Shown here piece by piece: positions 7,819-14,768 of a stretch of DNA of 64,000 nucleotides. The position numbers were made by a program, and so were the translations under genes. A model generated the notes under the pieces. That model was given only the letters and a program-made list of their open reading frames with translations, did not search any database and had not been told where the DNA came from. Source of the stretch: DATMER01 sp963741305 (lineage in GTDB: Bacteria > Acidobacteriota > Thermoanaerobaculia > Multivoradales > UBA5704); contig CAVUHL010000003.1 in the NCBI GenBank assembly GCA_963741305.1, positions 7,812,001 to 7,876,000 of the forward strand, in the 5' to 3' direction. Each line of letters begins with the position of its first letter. Position 1 is the first letter of the stretch.

Positions 7819-9258
7819 TCACGGCTGATACGAAAGCAGTTGACTAGAGTTTACCGTGGACCTCGCCGTCAGGTGCTCGATGGAGTTGGCGTAGTAGGCC
7901 AGCGCCGCGCGCTCTTCGGCCCGAGGAGTGAAGAGCCCGTCCTTCTCCTCCACGAGATGCCGCTGGGTAAGCATGCGCAGGCCGGCCTCGATGGCATAGT
8001 CCTGGTCCTTGCGCGGGATGTAGACGTGGGCGCCGGCCGCTTCCAGCTCCTGCATGAGCCGGAAGGAGCGCGCCTTGACTTCCAGTTCGGAGAGCGGCTC
8101 GCCCGCTTGCAGAAAGACGGTCGCCACCAGGGGCACGGGCAGCACGGGGATGACTTCCCCGATTGCTTCCATGAGGTCGGAGCCCAGCCGTTCCAGCCAG
8201 ATCGAGCGCTCTTCCTTGCTCAGAGAGCGGAAGTCGACTCCGCGCTCGGCCACCCATTGCCGCATGGAGAGCGGCGTCCCGAAGTTGACGCAGGCGTATC
8301 CGAAGCGATGCCAGCGGCTGCGCAGCATGAGATTGAGGTTCCGGGCCACGAAGCGCAGGGTGGTCCCCAGGGCGGGCTTGCGCTGCGAGTCGGGTTGGAT
8401 GTCGAGCAGCAGCGTGCGGTCTTCGAGGACCCGGTCGTAGTTGATCCCCACGGGGATGAAGACCAGATCGCGCTCCCCCTGGGTATCGAAGCCGCGGAGC
8501 ATGTAGTCGAGGAGCCCGAGCCTGGGTTTGCGGAGGTGGCCGTCGCGGGAGAGCCCGCCTTCGGGGTAGACCGCCTGGGTGACGCCCGAGGAGGTGGCCA
8601 TGTGGATGTAGCGCTCCAGCACCCGGCGGTAGAGCGGATCGCCCGAGTTGCGGCGGACGAAGTAGGCGCCGGTGGCGCGGATCAGGGTATGGAGCGGCCA
8701 GATGCGCGCCCATTCGCCCACGGCATAGGAGAGGGCCGTGCGGTCCGCGGCCAGGTAGGACACGAGCACGTAGTCCATGTTGCTCCGGTGGTTCATGAGG
8801 AAGACCACCGTCGAATGCGAGGCCACGGCGGCGAGGCCGGCTTCATCGGAGAACCCGAGCCGCACGCGGTAGAGGAGCCGGGCCACCCGCCGCGAGATCC
8901 AGGTGCCGATCCGGAAGTAGAAGTAGGCGTTGAAGGCCGGGACGATCTCCTTGGCATAGCGCTCGACGCGGGCCAGGACTACTTCCCGGGGAACCCCCTC
9001 ATCGCGGCTGAGCGCCTCGCCCGCCTCCAGCACTTTGGGGTCGTACATCAGCCGGTCCACGAGGACTTGGCGCTTGGTGCGCTGGAAGGAGCGGATCTCG
9101 AGCTTGAGCCGGGTGTTGACCTCGTCGATCAAACGGTTGGCCCGCTGCCGCAGGAACCAGCGGACCCCCGGTACCAGAAGACGGTCGAGGGTCGCCCACA
9201 GGGCCAGCGCTGCGAGGAGGAGAAACTGCCAGAGCGGGAGGGTTATGGGGGCGGTCAC
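7819..9258 (-). CDS. PlsB-like glycerol-3-phosphate/lysophosphatidate acyltransferase
   Basis: The PlsC/PlsB acyltransferase blocks are present: NHRSNMD (HX4D), FVRRNSGDPLYRRVL (block II) and YPEGGLSRDG (block III), then FIPVGINYDRVLED. The N-terminus after the chosen start is hydrophobic (LPLWQFLLLAALALW). I place the start at GTG 9258 (VTAPITLPLW, 479 aa) because the longer frame to 9318 runs into the AAAGGAC repeat. The role is membrane phospholipid synthesis. It is followed directly by the SpoIIE phosphatase. It is shorter than E. coli PlsB (about 800 aa), so the exact acyl acceptor is uncertain. Confidence 0.85.
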   Translation of the reverse strand: MTAPITLPLWQFLLLAALALWATLDRLLVPGVRWFLRQRANRLIDEVNTRLKLEIRSFQRTKRQVLVDRLMYDPKVLEAGEALSRDEGVPREVVLARVERYAKEIVPAFNAYFYFRIGTWISRRVARLLYRVRLGFSDEAGLAAVASHSTVVFLMNHRSNMDYVLVSYLAADRTALSYAVGEWARIWPLHTLIRATGAYFVRRNSGDPLYRRVLERYIHMATSSGVTQAVYPEGGLSRDGHLRKPRLGLLDYMLRGFDTQGERDLVFIPVGINYDRVLEDRTLLLDIQPDSQRKPALGTTLRFVARNLNLMLRSRWHRFGYACVNFGTPLSMRQWVAERGVDFRSLSKEERSIWLERLGSDLMEAIGEVIPVLPVPLVATVFLQAGEPLSELEVKARSFRLMQELEAAGAHVYIPRKDQDYAIEAGLRMLTQRHLVEEKDGLFTPRAEERAALAYYANSIEHLTARSTVNSSQLLSYQP

Positions 9259-9278
9259 CTTGTTGGATGATACAGCCC

Positions 9279-9374
9279 GGAAAGGACCTAAAGGACTTAA
9301 AGGACGCAAAGGACCCAAAGGACGAAGAAGCTCCGGGGTCCTTTAGGTCCTTTACGTCCTTTTGGTCCTTTGTC
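9279..9374. repeat. AAAGGAC heptamer hairpin element, copy 1
   Basis: Five AAAGGAC heptamers spaced by two or three bases (about 9281-9325) face four GTCCTTT heptamers (about 9337-9372). They fold as a long hairpin that can pair in several registers. The loop contains GACGAAGAAGCTCCG. It lies between the HDAC stop (9378) and the acyltransferase start, both on the minus strand, where a terminator is expected. A second copy is at 25373-25476. Confidence 0.85.
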
Positions 9375-9377
9375 TTG

Positions 9378-11186
9378 CTACGTCAGCTCCAGCTCCATTT
9401 CCGCCTCAGCCACCTGCTTCTCGAACCCCGGGCTGCTGATCCTCTCCTTGATCCGGTTGGAGACCGGGAAGACCATGGGCATGCTCCGCCAGGCCACGAA
9501 GGTGCCGGTGCGGCGGTTGACGACCCTTTTCTGCTCGACCGCGTGCGTGGCCTCGGGCAGGGGGATGCCGGCCAGCGCCGCTTCGAGCGCCCGCATGAAG
9601 GCCTCGTCCTCGGGGCTCAGGAAGCGGAGGTACTTTCTCCCCTGACAGGCCGTGTGGTAGTAGGCGGGCACGAAGAGCAGCCCGTCGAGCCCCAGGCGGT
9701 CACAGGCGACGACGAGCAGGGACATGACGTCCGGCAGCACTCCCAGGCCGGGATGCTTCTGCCCGGGCAGCCGTGGGCGCCGGGCCGTGAAGCCGGCGCG
9801 GGGGTTCTGCATCAGCAGCCATTCGATCCGGAGGAGTGCCGTATCCTGGGCGGTCGCGCGGTCGATCCGCACCCGTCCCTCGATGAGCAGCTCGGTCTTG
9901 CGCTCGTCCCCGTACAGGCGGACGGTGTCGCCGGCCGGGTTGTCCAGGTCGAACTCCACCGTTGGATGCCCGTAACCGAGGCCGCGCAGCCGGTCCAGGA
10001 GGCCGGCGCGCTCCAGGGTGAGCTCCATGCCCTGGAGCGAGTAGTAGCCCAGGAGCCGGCGCGGCCGGCCCGTGGCCATGCCGGGGAGGATGTCGTCCGC
10101 CGTCAGTCCCCAATCTCCCTCGGAGGGCTCGCCGGTCAGCTCGTGGGGCGCAATTTCCCTCGCGAGCTGGCGGTAGCGGATGAGCGTGATCTCCTCCGTG
10201 GTCGGCGGCTCCAGCGCCTTGCCCTTGTTGAGCAGGGTGGAGAAGAAGCGGGCGCTGTAGCGCCAGGCATTCAAACCGTACCCGCCACCGAGGACGATCG
10301 CCAGGGGTAGCCTCTGGTGCCCCTCCCGCACGGATGAGAGGACGAAGCGGTCACGCTCCAGCATCCCCGCAGCCGAGATCTTCCAGTTGCCGATCTGGTC
10401 GTCCGCCGCTGGATCGTTGCCCGCAACATAGAAGACGAACTCGGGCCGGAACGCCTTCAGGACAGGGGGGAGGTGAGCGCGGACGGTCTCCAGGTACTCC
10501 TGATCCTGGACCGGCCCGGACAGCTCCACGATCGTGGCCTCGACGATATCGGCGGCATCGGTCGAGCCGTTGGTCTGGTTGTGGATGGAGAAGGTATGGA
10601 CCGTCGGGTCCGCCTCGAAGAGGGAGCGGGTGCCGTCGCCATCGTGGAGGTCGAGGTCGATTACCAGGATCTTGCCCTGGAAGCCGCCTGACCGGAGATC
10701 GGCGATCGCGACCGCCACGTCGTTGAAGACGCAGAACCGCTCCCCCCGCGAGGCGAAGGCATGGTGCAGCCCGCCGCCGACGTTGATCCCTATTCCCTCT
10801 GCCAGAGCCAGGCGGGCGGCGAGCAGGGTGCCCCCCACCATGAGGCGCTGAGTGTCGAGGATGCGGTCCGCCGAATCCTCGGCGAGTTGGAAGCCGACGA
10901 CGGGGGTCAGGGCGGCTGGGTTGTTCAGCGAATCCAGGTACTCGTCCGAGTGGACGCGGCGAAGATGGCGGAACGTCGCGGGCTCGGGGCGGTGGACCGC
11001 GCGGGTGGCGAGGAGCCCGGTCGAGTCGAGGAAGGTGAGGATCCGCTCGCCGCGCCGGGAGTCGTACGTGGCCCCGGGCAGCTCGAGCTGATACCGCCGG
11101 CTGTAGACGAAGCCCACCTGCAAGCGGAGGAGCAGCCGCCGCCGGCCGCGCCGCAGCCACCGCTCGATCGTGGAGGGGGTGCCCAC
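9378..11186 (-). CDS. Histone deacetylase-family protein with an unknown C-terminal domain
   Basis: 602 aa. Residues about 25-340 are an HDAC/AcuC/AphA-type deacetylase: His141-His142 in GGGLHHA, Zn ligands in DLDLHDGDG (177-185), Asp258 in AGNDPAADD and the catalytic-Tyr loop GGGYG (300-304). All catalytic positions are present. Residues about 380-602 form a second domain that I do not recognise (LLGYYSLQGMELTLERAG early, GLLFVPAYYHTACQGRKYL later). Typical bacterial HDAC-like enzymes are 300-370 aa, so the extension is notable. Substrates may be acetylated proteins, polyamines or acetoin-type compounds. The start ATG at 11186 gives a basic N-terminus. Confidence 0.8.
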   Translation of the reverse strand: MGTPSTIERWLRRGRRRLLLRLQVGFVYSRRYQLELPGATYDSRRGERILTFLDSTGLLATRAVHRPEPATFRHLRRVHSDEYLDSLNNPAALTPVVGFQLAEDSADRILDTQRLMVGGTLLAARLALAEGIGINVGGGLHHAFASRGERFCVFNDVAVAIADLRSGGFQGKILVIDLDLHDGDGTRSLFEADPTVHTFSIHNQTNGSTDAADIVEATIVELSGPVQDQEYLETVRAHLPPVLKAFRPEFVFYVAGNDPAADDQIGNWKISAAGMLERDRFVLSSVREGHQRLPLAIVLGGGYGLNAWRYSARFFSTLLNKGKALEPPTTEEITLIRYRQLAREIAPHELTGEPSEGDWGLTADDILPGMATGRPRRLLGYYSLQGMELTLERAGLLDRLRGLGYGHPTVEFDLDNPAGDTVRLYGDERKTELLIEGRVRIDRATAQDTALLRIEWLLMQNPRAGFTARRPRLPGQKHPGLGVLPDVMSLLVVACDRLGLDGLLFVPAYYHTACQGRKYLRFLSPEDEAFMRALEAALAGIPLPEATHAVEQKRVVNRRTGTFVAWRSMPMVFPVSNRIKERISSPGFEKQVAEAEMELELT

Positions 11187-11200
11187 GGGGGGAGCTTAGC

Positions 11201-11488
11201 TCACTTCATCCGCACCCAAGTCGCCCCCCAGGTCTCCGCATCCCCGAACGCTTCCACCCGCGGGTCGCGGCCGAGGAGGGTACGCACGGTCTGCCGCTGC
11301 ACGCCGATCCCCTTGCCGTGGATGATCCGCAGGTCGCGAAACCCCTTCTCGTAGGCGGCGTCAAGGTAATCCCGGACCACGCCGGAGACTTCGGAGGGCC
11401 GGAAGCTGTGGAGGTCCAGCACGTCGGTGATGGGCAGCTCCACCGCATCATCGAATCCGGTGCCTTCCTCCTCGGAGTCTTCCGCCAT
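11201..11488 (-). CDS. Stand-alone Smr domain protein
   Basis: 95 aa from ATG 11488. LDLHSFRPSEV is the LDxH motif and RIIHGKGIGVQRQTVRTLL the HGxG motif of Smr domains (as at the C-terminus of MutS2), which bind or nick nucleic acid. The frame is open further upstream, but that part overlaps the divergent kinase gene, so the shorter start is preferred. It follows no MutS2 here; its role is unknown. Confidence 0.8.
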   Translation of the reverse strand: MAEDSEEEGTGFDDAVELPITDVLDLHSFRPSEVSGVVRDYLDAAYEKGFRDLRIIHGKGIGVQRQTVRTLLGRDPRVEAFGDAETWGATWVRMK

Positions 11489-11493
11489 GCGGC

Positions 11494-11499
11494 TATAAT
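11494..11499 (+). promoter_or_regulatory. -10 box of the kinase/receiver/EAL operon
   Basis: TATAAT lies 14 nt before ATG 11514, predicting a very short leader of about 8 nt (near-leaderless). No -35 match is present at the right spacing. Confidence 0.55.
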
Positions 11500-11513
11500 A
11501 GGGCTGTCCAGCC

Positions 11514-13487
11514 ATGCTGAAAGCCAAGGAAGCCGCCGAGAGCGCGCTGCGCGAGAGCGAGGAACGTTTCCGCGCGGTGGTCGCCGCGCTGGAAGAGGGC
11601 ATCGTCCTGTACGAGGCGGATGGCTGCATCTCGAGCTGCAACTCGTCGGCCTGCCGCATCCTTGGGCTGCGCGAGGACCAGCTCCTCGGCCGCACGTCGC
11701 GCAACCCGGCATTGCGGTCCATTCGCGAGGACGGCAGCCCGTTCGAGCCCGAGAGCCATCCCGCCACGATCACGCTGCTCACCGGCCTGCCCTGCTCACG
11801 GGTCATCATGGGCTTCGAGCGCGCCGACGGCACGCTCGTCTGGGTCTCCTGCAACTCCCGGCCGCTACGCCGGGACGGCGAGTCCGACCCCTATGCCGTG
11901 GCCGTCTCGTTCACCGACGTCACCCAGGCCAGGGGCTCCGTGCGCGAGATGCGCTGGCGGGCCGACCAGCAGTCGGTGATCGCCGACCTCGCGAGCCAGG
12001 CGCTCGAGGGGACCCCGCTTCAGGAGCTCATGGACCTCGCCGTGCGGCGCGTCGCGGACGTGCTCGACCTCGCCCGCTGCGGGATTACCGACCGCATGAA
12101 GCTCCAACTGCGGGCCGGGATCGGCTGGCCCGAAAGGGACGAGTTCCCCAAGGGGGCAGACCACCCGAGCGCCTCCACGATCCTGATCCCCGGCCGCCAG
12201 CGCTCCTGGGGGTTCCTGATCGCCCATCCGCGCCCCGGCGAGAGGCTCGGGGCCGAAGAGGCGCGCTTCCTCGACTCCGTGGCCACCCTGCTGGCCATGG
12301 CCGCCGAGCGCGACCGCGAGGAGGCTGCCCGCCGGCGCACCGAATCGCGCCAGGAACGGCTGCAGCATGGGCTCCGCACCTCGGCCCAGGAGTGGCGGCT
12401 CACTTTCGACGCCATCATCCACCCGCTGCTCCTCATCGACCTCGACGGCCGCATCATCCGGCTCAACCGTGCGGCGCGCGACCTGTCGGGGGTCGATTAC
12501 GACAAGGCGGTCTACCACCACATCACCGTCCTGGGGAACGGCCAGCCCTGGCGCACCATCCGCGAGCTGCTGCCGCAGGCCGATTCTTCGGACCCCGATG
12601 CCGGCGATCCATCCGCCCAGGCCCGCGACGAGCAGGGCCGCACCTGGGACATCACCCTGAGCCCGGTCACCAGCCCTGACGATCAGAAGGGGGCCGTGGT
12701 CGTGGCCCGGGATATCTCCGACCTGGTGCGGCTGCAGGAATCGCTGCGCCGCAGCGAAACCATGTCGGCCATGGGCGCGCTGGTCGCGGGCGTGGCCCAC
12801 GAGGTGCGCAACCCGCTCTTCGGGATCTCGGCCACGCTCGATGCCTTCGAATCGCGCTTCGGCAAGCGCAAGGACTTCCGGCGCTACTTCGACGTGCTTC
12901 AAGTCGAAGTGAAGCGCCTGAGCGAGCTGATGCACCAGCTCCTCGACTACGGCAAGCCGGCGCGGCTCGACCTCGCCGAGGTCACCCCCGACGATGTGAT
13001 GGCCATGGCCGCGACCGCCTGCGAGCCGCTGGCGAGCCGCTCCGGCGTGGGCGTGACGGTGCGGTCCGAAGGCGGGCTGCCGCAGCTCCACGTGGACCGC
13101 AGCCGGATCGCGCAGGTCTTCCAGAACCTCCTGGAAAATGCCATCCAGCACTCGGCCAAGGGCAAGAGCGTGCTCTTCCGGGCGGAGCGCGCTGGCGGCG
13201 GTGAATCAGGGGACCGGGAGGGCGTGCGCTTCGCCGTGGAAGACGGGGGCCCCGGATTCCTGCCGAACGACCTCCACCGCGTATTCGAGCCCTTCTTCAC
13301 CCGGCGCCGCGGCGGCACGGGCCTGGGGCTCTCCATCGTGCAGCGCATTGTCGAGCAGCACGGCGGCGAAGTGCTGGCCTCGAACCTCGCGTCCGGCGGC
13401 GCGGTCATGACCGTTTTCCTGCCGCTGCGCCCGCGCCGCTCCGGTGCTGCCAGCCCGCACGCCTTGTCTGAAATGGTGCGCGGGTGA
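11514..13487 (+). CDS. Sensor histidine kinase (PAS-GAF-like-PAS-HisKA-HATPase)
   Basis: 657 aa, no membrane segments. PAS at about 15-145 (SEERFRAVVAALEEGI), a GAF-like segment at about 150-275, a second PAS at about 300-410, then HisKA with the phosphoacceptor His429 in GVAHEVRNPLFG. The ATPase has the N box QNLLENAIQH, G1 EDGGPGF and G2 GGTGLGLSIVQRIVEQHGG. It is a cytosolic sensor of unknown signal. It overlaps or abuts the receiver gene and is co-directional with an EAL gene, so the likely output is c-di-GMP control through the receiver. Confidence 0.92.
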   Translation: MLKAKEAAESALRESEERFRAVVAALEEGIVLYEADGCISSCNSSACRILGLREDQLLGRTSRNPALRSIREDGSPFEPESHPATITLLTGLPCSRVIMGFERADGTLVWVSCNSRPLRRDGESDPYAVAVSFTDVTQARGSVREMRWRADQQSVIADLASQALEGTPLQELMDLAVRRVADVLDLARCGITDRMKLQLRAGIGWPERDEFPKGADHPSASTILIPGRQRSWGFLIAHPRPGERLGAEEARFLDSVATLLAMAAERDREEAARRRTESRQERLQHGLRTSAQEWRLTFDAIIHPLLLIDLDGRIIRLNRAARDLSGVDYDKAVYHHITVLGNGQPWRTIRELLPQADSSDPDAGDPSAQARDEQGRTWDITLSPVTSPDDQKGAVVVARDISDLVRLQESLRRSETMSAMGALVAGVAHEVRNPLFGISATLDAFESRFGKRKDFRRYFDVLQVEVKRLSELMHQLLDYGKPARLDLAEVTPDDVMAMAATACEPLASRSGVGVTVRSEGGLPQLHVDRSRIAQVFQNLLENAIQHSAKGKSVLFRAERAGGGESGDREGVRFAVEDGGPGFLPNDLHRVFEPFFTRRRGGTGLGLSIVQRIVEQHGGEVLASNLASGGAVMTVFLPLRPRRSGAASPHALSEMVRG

Positions 13488-13508
13488 AACCTGACCCGCC
13501 CGATGCCG

Positions 13509-13514
13509 TATACT
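13509..13514 (+). promoter_or_regulatory. Candidate internal -10 box before the receiver gene
   Basis: TATACT sits 26 nt upstream of ATG 13541 in the gap after the kinase stop. It could give the receiver-EAL pair its own transcript. The -35 is not recognisable. Confidence 0.35.
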
Positions 13515-13540
13515 TGGGCCAAAGCACTGGAGCCCTCCCG

Positions 13541-13918
13541 ATGAAGCCGCGTCTTCTTGTAGTGGATGACGAGGAGTCGATCCTCTCTGCGATCCGGGAT
13601 TACTTCGAGCCGCGGGGCTACGAAGTCGATTGCGCCCGCGAGCTGGAAGAGGCCGAGGCGCTCCTGTCGCACATCCGGTACGCGCTCATGATCGCCGACC
13701 TGCGGCTGACCGGAGTACAAGGCAATGAAGGGTTGGAGCTGATCCGTTTCGCGCGCGAGCGCTCGCCGTGGACGCGCACCATCGTGCTGACCGGCTACGG
13801 CTCGACCGAGATCGAGATGGAAGCCATCGGACGCGGGGTGGACGCCTTTCTGCAGAAGCCGCAGCCGCTCGCCGAGCTGGCTGCGATCGCCGCCAACCTG
13901 ACCGGACAGGGTGCCTGA
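13541..13918 (+). CDS. Single-domain response regulator (CheY-like receiver)
   Basis: 125 aa from ATG 13541. Acidic pair in VVDDEES, phosphoacceptor Asp53 in IADLRL, Thr in IVLTGYGS and Lys in FLQKPQPL. There is no output domain. A GTG at 13484 overlapping the kinase stop (GTGA) would add 19 residues that look unrelated to a receiver, so the internal ATG is preferred. It lies between its probable kinase and an EAL protein, whose start it overlaps. Confidence 0.88.
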   Translation: MKPRLLVVDDEESILSAIRDYFEPRGYEVDCARELEEAEALLSHIRYALMIADLRLTGVQGNEGLELIRFARERSPWTRTIVLTGYGSTEIEMEAIGRGVDAFLQKPQPLAELAAIAANLTGQGA

Positions 13919-14768
13919 AATCATGCAGACGAGCCGCCTGTGGGACCTGATCCTGGAGCCGCAAGGACTGACGACGGTCTTTCAACCGATCTTCGAGGCC
14001 CGCAACGCTCCCGGAGGACACCGTAGGCTCTACGCGCTGGAAGCCCTCACCCGCGGCCCCAAACATACCAACATCGAGCGCTCCGACATCCTGTTCGAGT
14101 ACGTCCGCCGCAAGCACCGCGAGGCCGAGGTCGATCTCCTCGCGATCGCCTCGGCGCTGCGCCAGGCCCGCGGCCTGCCCGGGAAGCCGTGCCTCTCGTT
14201 GAACGTCCACGCTGTCACCCTGGAGAGCGAGCAGCGCCTCCCGCAGTGGCTGGCCGAGCTGGCCGACGAATACGCCGTGCCGCTCGAAAGCCTGATCATC
14301 GAGATCGTCGAGCACGCGCCGCCCTGGAGCGGCCCGCAATTCCTCCAGAACCTCGACCGCCTGCGCGACCTGGGTGTGCGTATCGCCCTGGACGACGTCG
14401 GCCTCGGCCAGTCGAACTTCCGGATGATCGTGGACTGCCGGCCCGACCTGTTGAAGATCGACCGGCACTTCGTGGATGGGGCGCACGCCGACCCCCTGCG
14501 CCGGGCCGTGCTGGAGTCCATCTCGGACCTCGCCTGCCGGCTGGGAGCCCGCGCCGTGGCCGAAGGGATCGAGGACGAGCGTGACCTGGAGACGGTGAGC
14601 GCCGCCGGCATCACCCTCCTCCAGGGCTATCTGCTCTGCCGCCCCTGCACCACCCAGGCGCTCAAGAAGAAGGACTTCATGATCTCCCCGGAGCATTTCC
14701 GGGAGCTGGGCGACGGCCTCGACGACGTCACCCAGGAGCTCCACCACCTGGTTCAGCCCTCTACTTGA
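13911..14768 (+). CDS. EAL-domain c-di-GMP phosphodiesterase
   Basis: 285 aa from GTG 13911, or 281 from ATG 13923. It consists of an EAL domain alone, with the active-site set intact: EAL at 44-46 (YALEALTR), SLNVHAVTL, IIEIVEH, the DD pair in ALDDVGLGQSNF, LLKIDRHFV, AVAEGIE and LLQGYLLCRP. It should hydrolyse c-di-GMP to pGpG. No sensory domain is fused, so input probably comes from the receiver gene it overlaps by 8 nt. The 3' end overlaps the convergent OMP gene by 8 nt. Confidence 0.9.
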   Translation: MPEIMQTSRLWDLILEPQGLTTVFQPIFEARNAPGGHRRLYALEALTRGPKHTNIERSDILFEYVRRKHREAEVDLLAIASALRQARGLPGKPCLSLNVHAVTLESEQRLPQWLAELADEYAVPLESLIIEIVEHAPPWSGPQFLQNLDRLRDLGVRIALDDVGLGQSNFRMIVDCRPDLLKIDRHFVDGAHADPLRRAVLESISDLACRLGARAVAEGIEDERDLETVSAAGITLLQGYLLCRPCTTQALKKKDFMISPEHFRELGDGLDDVTQELHHLVQPST

